DNA of 64,000 nucleotides from Flavobacterium panacis. GTDB lineage: Bacteria > Bacteroidota > Bacteroidia > Flavobacteriales > Flavobacteriaceae. Numbering within the stretch: the stretch's first letter is position 1; each line of letters begins with the position of its first letter. The notes below the pieces were generated by a model, which ran no database searches, was not told the origin of the DNA, and was given only the letters and a program-made list of their open reading frames with translations. Of this stretch, positions 45,731-53,391 are shown one piece after another. A program made the position numbers and the translations under genes. The DNA is taken from assembly GCF_024649945.1 (NCBI RefSeq), contig NZ_JANKMS010000004.1, forward strand, positions 62,001 through 126,000, given 5' to 3'.

Positions 45731-45904
45731 TTATTTCTTTCCGAACATTTTAGCGAAGATCCAGATAATAATCGCAATGATAAAGATTACGATAAAGATT
45801 CCGAATCCCATTCCGGCTTTAAAAATGTCTCCTACTAGTTCACAGCTTGTAAATGAAAATAGTATTACAAATACCATTAACAATCTAAGTATTTTATTTT
45901 GCAT
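45731..45904 (-). CDS. Small lipoprotein with C-terminal membrane helix, 57 aa
   Basis: Translation on the minus strand gives MQNKILRLLMVFVILFSF followed by the lipobox FTSC (Cys21), ELVGDIFKAGMGFG, and a hydrophobic helix (about 34-51) ending AKMFGKK. It therefore carries a lipid anchor plus one membrane-spanning segment in 57 residues. Small Bacteroidota proteins with a similar SCE-x-G-x-IFKAG pattern exist, with unsupported enzyme names. Upstream it shares a ~90-bp segment with the DHFR-like gene at 46022-46615. A terminator sits just downstream. Confidence 0.7.
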   Translation of the reverse strand: MQNKILRLLMVFVILFSFTSCELVGDIFKAGMGFGIFIVIFIIAIIIWIFAKMFGKK

Positions 45905-45990
45905 GATTTTGAGTTTTTAAGTTCAATACTAAAATTACTTCAAGAATCAGGAAAATGTGTTATAGAATTTTTGAGAAATGTTTTAGGATT
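45902..45990 (-). promoter_or_regulatory. Shared upstream region, copy B
   Basis: Read from the start codon outwards, this region aligns with 46613-46702 almost without gaps, by eye at about three quarters identity. It contains TAATTTTA (7/8 to the -7 consensus) and the conserved block AAATTCTATAA. Each copy abuts an ATG, so a common promoter or regulator is likely. Confidence 0.55.
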
Positions 45991-46021
45991 TTGATTTCGA
46001 CTCTTTGGTTAAATAGGTTCT

Positions 46022-46615
46022 TTATTCTCCTATAGTTCCCGTTTTGACTTTTCCTGCTTTTTTGTAGCTTACAGCAATTACTCCGCTGGGCGTAACGGTA
46101 CTTTCTGCTAAGGTAAATCCTGACGGAGTTGCACTATCTTTGAATAGTTTTTTTCCTTTACCAAGAACGATAGGATAAATTAGAAGAGCAAATTCATCAA
46201 CTAAATCATGTTCAAGCAAAAGCTGAACAAGTGTCGCGCTTCCCCAAACTTTAATAGATCCGCCTTCAGAATTTTTAAGTTTTTTGATGTCGTCTAGAGA
46301 CGATAGAAATTCTGAGTTTTCCCAATCTGAGTTTTTTCTCGTAGAAGATAAAACGTATTTGGTAACTTCATTAATTCCCGGCCAGCCTTCAGCATTTTTG
46401 GGCCAATAATCTTCAAAAATATCAAATGTTTTTCTGCCTAAAAGAATATCGGCAGGTTTCATTTGTTCCTGCATGACATTGCCGTATTCTTCATCTCCAA
46501 AAGGCGCTACCCAACCTCCATATTCAAAACCATCCGAAGTATCTTCTTCCGGACCACCAGGCGCCTGCATGACACCATCGATGGTAATCATGGTTATGAC
46601 GATTATTTTTCTCAT
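46022..46615 (-). CDS. Dihydrofolate reductase/RibD C-terminal-like family protein
   Basis: A 197-residue soluble protein of the RibD_C/DHFR-like fold. It opens with MRKIIVITMITIDGVMQAPGGPEED, a typical start of this family. ILLGRKTFDIFEDYWP and IKVWGSATLVQLLLEHDLVDEFALLIYPIVLGKGKKLF are the NADPH-binding and dimer regions. Substrates of these stand-alone proteins are generally unknown; it is not the folate enzyme. Its upstream region is related to that of the small lipoprotein gene at 45731-45904. Confidence 0.85.
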   Translation of the reverse strand: MRKIIVITMITIDGVMQAPGGPEEDTSDGFEYGGWVAPFGDEEYGNVMQEQMKPADILLGRKTFDIFEDYWPKNAEGWPGINEVTKYVLSSTRKNSDWENSEFLSSLDDIKKLKNSEGGSIKVWGSATLVQLLLEHDLVDEFALLIYPIVLGKGKKLFKDSATPSGFTLAESTVTPSGVIAVSYKKAGKVKTGTIGE

Positions 46616-46702
46616 GATTTCTAAGTTTTTGAATTTGACTTAAAATTAATTAAAAATCAGAGAAATGTTTTATAGAATTTTTAAGGAAATGTTTAACGAT
46701 TT
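46613..46702 (-). promoter_or_regulatory. Shared upstream region, copy A
   Basis: Related to 45902-45990 over its full length, including the AAATTCTATAA block and TAATTTTA ahead of the start codon. The outer end overlaps the stop codon of the neighbouring gene at 46701. Confidence 0.55.
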
Positions 46703-47093
46703 AGCTTCGCATTGTTTTTATTTCCAAAAGTACGAGTGCGGTAATAACGATGATTTCAGTTAAAAAATAAATGATGGCAAATACAGAAATACTTTCGTAA
46801 TAGTAAATCATAATCAAAAGTGTCAAAACACAATAAAGAATATTAGCAGTACAGATTACTTTTAAAAACGATTTCCAATTTCGCTTGACGAAAAAATAAC
46901 AACTGATCGAATAAATGAAAAAACTAAATGCAATAATTGAAAGGTATTCAAAAACATTTTTTGATAAACCGAAAAATTCGTTAAAATTTCTAAGAATAAA
47001 ATAGAGCAGAAGAGTAGTTAGCAAAGCCCCAAAGCTGTCCAATAAAAATATGTTATTTGGTTTTAGAAGAATTTTTTGAAGAGCCCCTTTCAT
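46701..47093 (-). CDS. Hypothetical membrane protein, 130 aa
   Basis: Four predicted transmembrane helices (about residues 14-32, 42-66, 74-97 and 101-124) with short loops and a basic N terminus (KGALQKILLKP). No family is recognised. It lies 33 bp downstream of another unknown gene on the same strand and may be cotranscribed with it. Confidence that it is a gene is moderate. Confidence 0.55.
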   Translation of the reverse strand: MKGALQKILLKPNNIFLLDSFGALLTTLLLYFILRNFNEFFGLSKNVFEYLSIIAFSFFIYSISCYFFVKRNWKSFLKVICTANILYCVLTLLIMIYYYESISVFAIIYFLTEIIVITALVLLEIKTMRS

Positions 47094-47126
47094 TCCGATG
47101 CTGTCAATTAGGATTTAACTATAATA

Positions 47127-47849
47127 TCACTGATTTAAAAAATCTAATGCTTTTTGTGTCAGATTGCATTTTTTTTCATGAAAGAATGCTAAACATTTTT
47201 TTAGTTCTAGGTTATTGTTTGTATTCCCAACAAAAGTAAATGTAGAATTTATTTTAGTGATTTCAATATTTGTGGTCTTGTAAGCTAAATAGATGTCAAT
47301 TTTTTCGATATTTTCATAATATTCAGTTTTACCCCAAAAACCGCCTCTGTGTTCAAAGGATTCTTCTTTTAAAATTAATTTCGGGTTGTAATTGTTGATT
47401 GCCCAGACAAAAGGGAGAGGGATCTTTTTTATGCCAGTAAATCCAGCGATTAATTTTACATCAATATCTTTTCTGTTAATATGTATAATGATTGGATTTT
47501 GACCATCTAAGTCTCTTTTTGAACGACCAAATATGCCAATTTCACTTTCATTGCTAGTTGGTGTCTTTATTTCTGAAGGATGAACGTAGGTATACATTCC
47601 GTAATAATGTCCCGATATAGACCATCCTTCGGCCTTTTTAAGTGTGGTAACTCCAAAATCACCGGCAGGAGATCCTATATGAACAGGACCATATTCAGCC
47701 ATAATCTTTATAGCTTCTTTCCTTATGTCTTCAATCGCATCTGTATTGTTAAAAACAATGTAACTGCCATTTTGAAATAAAACCCAATCTTGAAATTTAG
47801 GATTAATAGCAAGTCTTACATTTTCAATTAAAGTTTGATTATTTGTCAT
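47127..47849 (-). CDS. Hypothetical soluble protein, 240 aa
   Basis: No signal peptide or membrane helix. Notable stretches are AEYGPVHIGSPAGDFGVTTLKKAEGWSISGHYYGMYTYVHP, with several glycines and aromatics, and FEHRGGFWGKTEYYENIEKIDIYLAY. I recognise no family. It is upstream of the four-helix membrane protein and divergent from pyrR. The base composition does not differ visibly from its neighbours. Confidence 0.6.
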   Translation of the reverse strand: MTNNQTLIENVRLAINPKFQDWVLFQNGSYIVFNNTDAIEDIRKEAIKIMAEYGPVHIGSPAGDFGVTTLKKAEGWSISGHYYGMYTYVHPSEIKTPTSNESEIGIFGRSKRDLDGQNPIIIHINRKDIDVKLIAGFTGIKKIPLPFVWAINNYNPKLILKEESFEHRGGFWGKTEYYENIEKIDIYLAYKTTNIEITKINSTFTFVGNTNNNLELKKCLAFFHEKKCNLTQKALDFLNQ

Positions 47850-47975
47850 TTTGTATTGAAACTTATGAAATAAAAAAATTTAGAATACGAAAATATATTA
47901 TAAAAGGGTAAGTAAAATATAAAATGCAAAAAATATTTCCTTTCTCAACACCCCAACAAATAAAATCAGATTCCG

Positions 47976-47983
47976 TATATTTG
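47976..47983 (+). promoter_or_regulatory. -7 element of pyrR
   Basis: TATATTTG is an exact TAnnTTTG match. It lies 24 bases before the ATG at 48008 and rules out the longer frame start at 47924. Confidence 0.55.
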
Positions 47984-48007
47984 CCCGACCAATCATTACA
48001 ATTAATT

Positions 48008-48547
48008 ATGAGCCAGAAAGTATTACTTAATTCAAAAGAAGTTACTATCATACTTCACCGTTTGGCTTGTCAGTTAATCGAAAAACATCTTGATTTTTCA
48101 AATACTATTTTAGTGGGAATTCAGCCAAGAGGCGTTTTTTTAGCTGAACGTTTAAAACAAATATTAGAAAACGAGTACCAAGTTCCTGAAATTTCTTTGG
48201 GTTATTTGGATATCACTTTTTTTAGAGATGATTTTCGTCGTACAGAAAAGCCACTCGAAGCCAACAAAACTCAAATCAATTTTATAGTCGAAGACAAAAA
48301 AGTCATTTTTATTGATGACGTTTTGTTTACGGGCCGAAGCATTCGCTCTGCATTAACTGCCATTCAATCTTTTGGAAGACCTTCAGAAATCGAATTGTTA
48401 GTTTTAATTGACAGACGTTTCAGCCGTCATTTACCAATTCAACCCGATTATCGCGGTCGTCAGGTAGATGCTATTAATGGTGAAAAAGTGATTGTAAGCT
48501 GGAAAGAAAACGACGGCGAAGATGTAGTTCATTTGGTTACAAATTAG
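48008..48547 (+). CDS. pyrR: PyrR-type phosphoribosyltransferase
   Basis: A 179-residue PRTase-fold protein. The PRPP loop is VIFIDDVLFTGRSIRSAL, and RGVFLAERL and YLDITFFRDDFRR match PyrR proteins, which in Gram-positives bind pyr mRNA and also have uracil phosphoribosyltransferase activity. Linkage to pyrB supports the pyrimidine role; whether it regulates RNA here is not visible. The start at 48008 begins MSQKVLLNSKEV, as expected for the family. Confidence 0.9.
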   Translation: MSQKVLLNSKEVTIILHRLACQLIEKHLDFSNTILVGIQPRGVFLAERLKQILENEYQVPEISLGYLDITFFRDDFRRTEKPLEANKTQINFIVEDKKVIFIDDVLFTGRSIRSALTAIQSFGRPSEIELLVLIDRRFSRHLPIQPDYRGRQVDAINGEKVIVSWKENDGEDVVHLVTN

Positions 48548-48600
48548 TTTAATCGGTTCACCGGTTATTAGTTTAATCGGCAAAACGACATTTTAACGAT
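48545..48600. repeat. TTTAATCGG spacer repeat
   Basis: The spacer after pyrR carries two TTTAATCGG words and the palindromic CGGTTCACCGG segment, similar to the spacer at 8507-8619. Confidence 0.45.
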
Positions 48601-48610
48601 TAAGCAATAA

Positions 48611-49270
48611 ATGATTAAACAATATAGCATGACAGAGAACGAAGAGTTTATTTATGAGTCAATTTTTAATCAGGTAAGAATGGGATTTCTTTCTATTGAT
48701 GATATCAAGGATAACATTATGGAAGAAATTGAAGATAACGAATTTGAAGAGGAAATCTCAGAAGCTTGGGCTTTTGAAAAAATCGACGAAGAATACCAAA
48801 AGTTATTAGAAGAAAGTAAAAATTGGGAAAGCCCAACAGATACTGAAAAGCTTATAAATGCGTTTGATGATTTATGTGATCAGAATATCATTGCACTTCA
48901 CAATGCTGGATATACGACAAGCGACGGAGAATACGAAGTTGTCGAAGTCGAAAGAGATCTCAGAAATAGCGGCGTAGAATCTGACGGTTATTGCTTTTAT
49001 CACGAACAGGATTTGGCGAGAGCTGTAATGCAAGATGATCCGAGTTTGTTTATCGCTTTTCAGAAAGTAGATAATTCTGATGAAGCGACGACAATTGAAG
49101 TTGGAAATAAAGTTGTAGAAGTTCTAAGAAATAATGGTCTTGAAGTAAAATGGGATGGTTCTGCTAAAAGAAAGTTAGAAATCCCAGGTTTCAGATGGAA
49201 GCAAATTTATGATGAAGACGGAAGAGATTTGCAGGATTACAGTGAAGTTGTCGAAAGGATGACGGAATAG
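48611..49270 (+). CDS. Hypothetical acidic protein between pyrR and pyrB, 219 aa
   Basis: A strongly acidic soluble protein. The N-terminal half is helical (YESIFNQVRMGFLSIDDIKDNIMEEIED); the C-terminal half contains GYTTSDGEYEVVEVERDLRNSG, GYCFYHEQDLARAV and LEVKWDGSAKRKLEIPGFRWK. Similar proteins are grouped as DUF6891 as far as I recall; no function is known. A second in-frame ATG at 48629 (MTENEEF) is an equally possible start. It lies 63 bp after pyrR and 81 bp before pyrB on the same strand, so it may be transcribed with the pyrimidine genes. Confidence 0.7.
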   Translation: MIKQYSMTENEEFIYESIFNQVRMGFLSIDDIKDNIMEEIEDNEFEEEISEAWAFEKIDEEYQKLLEESKNWESPTDTEKLINAFDDLCDQNIIALHNAGYTTSDGEYEVVEVERDLRNSGVESDGYCFYHEQDLARAVMQDDPSLFIAFQKVDNSDEATTIEVGNKVVEVLRNNGLEVKWDGSAKRKLEIPGFRWKQIYDEDGRDLQDYSEVVERMTE

Positions 49271-49351
49271 AGTAGCTGCTCTTTAAACAAGCATGGAATG
49301 TCGAATATTTCGGCATTCAGTAATTTGACCAATAATATTAAAGAAAGAAAA

Positions 49352-50278
49352 ATGAAAGAATTAAGCGTAAATCATTTATTAGGTATAAAATATATCAATG
49401 AAAATGATATTAACCTGATTTTTGAAACGGCAGATCATTTTAAAGAAGTCATTAACCGACCAATTAAAAAAGTTCCTTCATTACGAGATATTACCATTGC
49501 CAATATTTTCTTCGAAAACAGTACCAGAACCAAACTCTCTTTCGAATTAGCGCAGAAACGTTTATCTGCTGATGTAATCAGTTTTTCTGCAGCTCAATCG
49601 TCGGTTAAAAAAGGAGAGACCTTGATTGATACTGTAAATAATATCCTTTCGATGAAAGTTGATATGGTTGTAATGCGCCACTCCAATCCCGGAGCGGCTT
49701 ATTTTTTATCTAAAAATGTCAAAGCAAGTATCGTAAACGCAGGTGACGGCGCACACGAACACCCGACTCAAGCTTTATTGGACAGTTATTCTATCAGAGA
49801 AAAACTAGGTGATGTAGCGGGTAAAAAAGTGGTTATCGTGGGTGATATTCTGCATTCGAGAGTAGCTTTATCCAACATATATGCTTTGCAAATGCAAGGT
49901 GCAGAAGTAAAAGTTTGCGGACCAAAAACGTTAATTCCAAGATATATTGAATCTCTTGGTGTTACGGTTGAACCGAATTTACGCAAAGCTTTAGAATGGT
50001 GTGATGTTGCCAATATGCTTCGTGTACAAAACGAACGTATGGACGTAAACTTCTTCCCATCAACGCGTGAATACGCACAACAGTACGGAGTAGACAAACC
50101 GCTTTTGGATTCGCTAGGAAAAGAAATCGTAATTATGCACCCAGGACCAATTAATAGAGGAGTAGAGATTACTTCCGAAGTTGCTGATTCTGATCATTCT
50201 GTGATCTTGAATCAGGTAGAGAATGGTGTAGCGATTAGAATGGCGGTTATTTATCTTTTAGCTTCTAAAATACAGTAG
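49352..50278 (+). CDS. pyrB: Aspartate carbamoyltransferase catalytic subunit
   Basis: A 308-residue enzyme joining carbamoyl phosphate and aspartate to carbamoyl aspartate, the committed step of pyrimidine synthesis. Motifs are FENSTRTKLSFELA (carbamoyl phosphate site), MRHSNPGAA, DGAHEHPTQALLD, and HPGPINRGVEI. The start MKELSVNHLLGIKYI is the usual one and gives a normal length; an ATG 54 bp upstream adds a non-conserved tail. No pyrI regulatory subunit is adjacent. It belongs with pyrR upstream. Confidence 0.95.
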   Translation: MKELSVNHLLGIKYINENDINLIFETADHFKEVINRPIKKVPSLRDITIANIFFENSTRTKLSFELAQKRLSADVISFSAAQSSVKKGETLIDTVNNILSMKVDMVVMRHSNPGAAYFLSKNVKASIVNAGDGAHEHPTQALLDSYSIREKLGDVAGKKVVIVGDILHSRVALSNIYALQMQGAEVKVCGPKTLIPRYIESLGVTVEPNLRKALEWCDVANMLRVQNERMDVNFFPSTREYAQQYGVDKPLLDSLGKEIVIMHPGPINRGVEITSEVADSDHSVILNQVENGVAIRMAVIYLLASKIQ

Positions 50279-50282
50279 ATTT

Positions 50283-50470
50283 AGTATTCAGTCGCAGTCG
50301 CAGTTTTCAGTTAACGGAAACTTAAAAACTGGGACTAAAAACTATTTTAAACGGAAAGTTTGAAGTTATAGTTAGAAACTGAATACTGAAAACTGCGACT
50401 GAAAACTCTTTTAAAGAGATAGTTTACAGTCATAGTAAGAAACTGAAAACTGTGACTGCGACTGAAAACT
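50283..50470. repeat. Long-range inverted repeat with CTGAAAACT words
   Basis: The 30-bp arm 50283-50312 is the reverse complement of 50441-50470 in 28 of 30 positions. The intervening 128 bp include a further partial copy of the same arm (about 50375-50405) and many GAAACTG words. It fills most of the 256-bp spacer between pyrB and the next gene. Confidence 0.65.
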
Positions 50471-50534
50471 ATAAAAAACTTCGTACCTTAGCTCTCAGAA
50501 AATCAATTTTTATACAAGCCCCATATATTAAAAA

Positions 50535-50864
50535 ATGAAAGTAGATCAAAAAGGACATACCGTTACTATTAAAGACACACAAGGAGATGTAAATGCTTTC
50601 CTTGAAAATGTGACGCAGCAATTTAAAACCTTTGAAAAACAAAATATTATAATCGATTTATCAGCTGATGCGATTACAGAAAAAGATTTAAAAGCTTTTT
50701 TACCGCTTTCTAAAGCACATAAAAAAGCAAAAAAATCTTTTGTAATTGTGGCTTCTGATCTTGATTTTAATGCTATTTCAGATAAATTAGCAGTGGTTCC
50801 TTCACTTTTGGAAGCACACGATATTATCGAAATGGAAGAAATCGAAAGAGACCTCGGATTCTAA
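50535..50864 (+). CDS. Small STAS-like protein upstream of rnz, 109 aa
   Basis: A soluble 109-residue protein with an alternating beta/alpha pattern (KVDQKGHTVTIKD, NIIIDLSAD, EKDLKAFLPLSKAHKKAKKSFVIVAS, PSLLEAHDIIEMEEIERDLGF) that resembles a STAS or anti-sigma antagonist fold. In databases such neighbours of rnz are sometimes called ribonuclease Z themselves, but there is no metallo-beta-lactamase motif. Function unknown. It precedes rnz by 96 bp. Confidence 0.65.
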   Translation: MKVDQKGHTVTIKDTQGDVNAFLENVTQQFKTFEKQNIIIDLSADAITEKDLKAFLPLSKAHKKAKKSFVIVASDLDFNAISDKLAVVPSLLEAHDIIEMEEIERDLGF

Positions 50865-50865
50865 T

Positions 50866-50958
50866 TTTGGATTTCTGATTTTAGATTTTAGATTTTTTTT
50901 AATACTAAATCTAAAAATTAGTTAATCTAAAATCTTCAATCTAAAATCTAAAATTAGT
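50866..50958. repeat. AATCTAAAATCTAAA spacer repeat
   Basis: The spacer before rnz is built from repeated TCTAAA and TTTAGA words in both orientations, able to fold on themselves. The same words occur at 9481-9520. No promoter consensus is seen inside. Confidence 0.5.
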
Positions 50959-50960
50959 AA

Positions 50961-51866
50961 ATGAAACTAACAATACTTGGCTGTTATGCCGCAACTCCAC
51001 GAACACTTACAAACCCGACTTCGCAGGTTTTAGAAATCAGAAACAGACTTTTTTTAATTGACTGCGGTGAAGGAACTCAGGTTCAGCTTCGAAAGAACAA
51101 GATTAAATTCTCTAAAATTAATTACATTTTTATTTCCCATCTTCATGGAGATCATCTTTATGGATTGATTGGAACAATTTCGACTTTTTCACTTTTAGGA
51201 AGAACAACCGATTTACATATTTATGGACCAAAAGGAATTAAAGAACTGATTCTGCTTCAATTAAAATTGACAGAATCGTGGACTACGTACAGTTTGTTTT
51301 TTCATGAATTAGAATCAAAAGAAAGTGAAGTTGTTTTTGAAGATAACAAAGTAATTGTCAAAACAATTCCGTTGAAACACCGCGTTTATACAAACGGATT
51401 TTTATTTCAGGAAAAACCAGCTGAACGAAAATTGAATGTAGAAGCTGTTCAGCAGTATGATATTCATGTGGCTTATTATCAAAAAATAAAAAATGGCGGT
51501 AATGTTACTTTGGATGATGGAACTGTAATTGAAAATGAGAAACTTACTTTTGATCCTGAACCAACAAAAAGTTATGCCTTTTGTTCGGACACGGTTTATA
51601 ATGAAGAAATAATTCCAATTATTGCGAATACTGATATTTTATACCATGAATCGACGTTTTTAGATTCTGAAGCGAGACTTGCTGAAAAAACACTTCATTC
51701 AACTTCCAAAGAAGCGGCGACTATTGCATTAAAAGCTAATGTAAAACAATTAATTCTAGGTCATTATTCTACACGTTATGACGGAATTGAGCGTTTTAAA
51801 GAAGAAGCAGAAACGATTTTCGCGAATGTACTTTTGGGAGATGATGGAGTTTCATTTGAGTTTTAA
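50961..51866 (+). CDS. rnz: Ribonuclease Z
   Basis: A 301-residue metallo-beta-lactamase-fold endonuclease that matures the 3' ends of tRNA precursors. The zinc motif ISHLHGDHLYGL is intact. LTILGCYAATPR at the N terminus, LIDCGEGTQVQLR, SYAFCSDTVYNE, YHESTFLDSEARLAEKTLHS and LILGHYSTRY are the remaining family motifs. The length is typical of the short bacterial form. It is the second gene of a pair with the STAS-like gene. Confidence 0.95.
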   Translation: MKLTILGCYAATPRTLTNPTSQVLEIRNRLFLIDCGEGTQVQLRKNKIKFSKINYIFISHLHGDHLYGLIGTISTFSLLGRTTDLHIYGPKGIKELILLQLKLTESWTTYSLFFHELESKESEVVFEDNKVIVKTIPLKHRVYTNGFLFQEKPAERKLNVEAVQQYDIHVAYYQKIKNGGNVTLDDGTVIENEKLTFDPEPTKSYAFCSDTVYNEEIIPIIANTDILYHESTFLDSEARLAEKTLHSTSKEAATIALKANVKQLILGHYSTRYDGIERFKEEAETIFANVLLGDDGVSFEF

Positions 51867-51923
51867 AAGGTGCTAAGATTCTAAGATGCTGAGGTTCTGA
51901 GTTTTTGAACTTGAAACCTGAAA
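51867..51923. repeat. 8-nt period CTAAG spacer repeat
   Basis: GTGCTAAG, ATTCTAAG, ATGCTGAG and GTTCTGAG in 8-nt register, followed by ACTTGAAACCTGAAAC. It resembles 9416-9475 in both parts and order. Confidence 0.6.
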
Positions 51924-51941
51924 CAAATAAAACTAAAAACT

Positions 51942-52586
51942 ATGAGTGATTTAAGTAATTATAGAAAATCTTACGAGAAAAGTGAATTGCTTGAAAGTAA
52001 TATTCCAGAAGATCCGATTAATCTTTTTAACCGTTGGTTTCATGAAGTGGAGGATTTTGGTGGAAGCGGAGAAGTAAATGCCATGACGGTTTCGACAATT
52101 GGTTTGGATGGATTTCCGAAATCTCGTGTAGTGTTATTGAAAAAATTCTCGGAAGAAGGATTTGTATTTTATACCAATTATAATTCTGAAAAAGGAAAAG
52201 CAATAGAAGCCAATCCGAATGTTTGTTTGTCATTTTTCTGGCAGGAAATGGAACGTCAGGTTATTATAAAAGGAATTGTACAAAAGACTTCAGAAATTAT
52301 CTCTGATAATTATTTTGATTCTCGTCCTGAAGGAAGTAAGCTCGGCGCTGTAGTTTCGCATCAAAGTGAAGTTATTCCTTCTAGAACTTTCTTAGAAGAT
52401 AACTTGAAAAAGTTGGAAACAGAGTTTGAAGGAAAACCGATTTCGAGACCTGAAAATTGGGGAGGATATATTGTCACACCGTTACAGGTAGAATTTTGGC
52501 AGGGGAGAGCAAATCGTCTGCATGACAGAATACGTTATACCAGTCAATCTGACTTTTCATGGAAAATTGAGCGACTTTCTTCCTGA
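51942..52586 (+). CDS. pdxH: Pyridoxamine 5'-phosphate oxidase
   Basis: A 214-residue FMN enzyme oxidising pyridoxine or pyridoxamine 5'-phosphate to pyridoxal 5'-phosphate. Family features are MTVSTIGLDGFPKSRVVLLK, FVFYTNYNSEKGKAIEANP, the FFWQEMERQVIIKG strand, GSKLGAVVSHQSEVI, and the C-terminal FWQGRANRLHDRIRY which binds substrate. The length is normal. It follows rnz by 75 bp across a dispersed repeat. Confidence 0.96.
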   Translation: MSDLSNYRKSYEKSELLESNIPEDPINLFNRWFHEVEDFGGSGEVNAMTVSTIGLDGFPKSRVVLLKKFSEEGFVFYTNYNSEKGKAIEANPNVCLSFFWQEMERQVIIKGIVQKTSEIISDNYFDSRPEGSKLGAVVSHQSEVIPSRTFLEDNLKKLETEFEGKPISRPENWGGYIVTPLQVEFWQGRANRLHDRIRYTSQSDFSWKIERLSS

Positions 52587-52636
52587 TATGTAAGAAAAAT
52601 ATATTAGTATTAAAAAATCGAATGCATTTCATCGAT

Positions 52637-52644
52637 TAAATTTG
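52637..52644 (+). promoter_or_regulatory. -7 element upstream of the CAP-domain gene
   Basis: TAAATTTG matches TAnnTTTG exactly. It would leave a leader of about 110 nt before the start at 52762, so it is a weaker candidate than the others. Confidence 0.35.
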
Positions 52645-52761
52645 TAGTTTAACGGTAAATTGAATATGTTTGGTATAGAAAATTAGACGACAAATTATTC
52701 AAAAATAAATTTAAAGGATTTGCCCCAACATCTACTTTAAACTGCTAAAATGCTGTTGATT

Positions 52762-53265
52762 ATGGAAAAGATTAAGCGCACCATGTTGTTCATTGCGATT
52801 CTAGTCGCAATGAACGCATGTTCTGCAGATACTGCCGTTGGAAGCGTGGATAATAGTTCGGTCAAAGCGCTTGTTACCAATTATACCTACAACGACACTG
52901 AGTTGCAAACTATGAAACTCATAAACGAACACCGCTTAAGTGTAGGATTAAATGCTTTGGAAAGAATCAATCATATTTCTTTTAAATGTGAAGAACATAA
53001 TCTCTATATGATTGAAAACAATGTTGTTAATCATAATGATTTTGTGGAAAGATCTAAAAATATTACAAATGTTTTAGGAGCTAAAAAAGTTGGTGAGAAC
53101 GTTGCCTACAACTATAAAACTCCTGAAGCGGCTTTGAGAGCCTGGCTGGAGAGTCCAGGCCACAAAGAGAATATCGAAGGTGATTATACGCACTTCGGAT
53201 TATCTGTAACAACAGACGCTGCTACAGGTAAAAAATATTACACTAACATTTTTGTTAAGATTTAA
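52762..53265 (+). CDS. CAP-domain (SCP-like) lipoprotein
   Basis: A 167-residue predicted lipoprotein: MEKIKRTMLFIAILVAMNAC gives lipidation at Cys20. The C-terminal CAP/SCP domain (about 48-167) shows LINEHRLSVGLNALERI, HNLYMIENNVVNHNDF, GENVAYNYKTPEAALRAWLESPGHKENIEGDYTHFG and YYTNIFVKI, which match the bacterial YkwD-like group. Such proteins are secreted and of unclear activity. An ATG 12 bp upstream is also possible. Two hairpins follow the gene. Confidence 0.85.
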   Translation: MEKIKRTMLFIAILVAMNACSADTAVGSVDNSSVKALVTNYTYNDTELQTMKLINEHRLSVGLNALERINHISFKCEEHNLYMIENNVVNHNDFVERSKNITNVLGAKKVGENVAYNYKTPEAALRAWLESPGHKENIEGDYTHFGLSVTTDAATGKKYYTNIFVKI

Positions 53266-53295
53266 ACGTATATTGAACAGGTTGGTTTTTTAGAG

Positions 53296-53324
53296 GTCGT
53301 TGTAATTCATAGAGTTGCAACGAC
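53296..53324 (+). terminator. Terminator after the CAP-domain gene
   Basis: A 10-bp stem with one wobble (53296-53305 with 53315-53324), a 9-nt loop and a T tail. Confidence 0.7.
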
Positions 53325-53337
53325 TTTTTATTTAGAA

Positions 53338-53370
53338 AAAAAGCTGCCTGTAAAATACAGACAGCTTTTT
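53338..53370. terminator. Bidirectional terminator between CAP and OmpA-family genes
   Basis: A 15-bp stem with one mismatch (53338-53352 with 53356-53370), an AAA loop, and A and T runs at the outer ends. It lies just downstream of the minus-strand OmpA-family gene. Confidence 0.75.
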
Positions 53371-53391
53371 GGTTTTGATCGTGAGTTTTGG

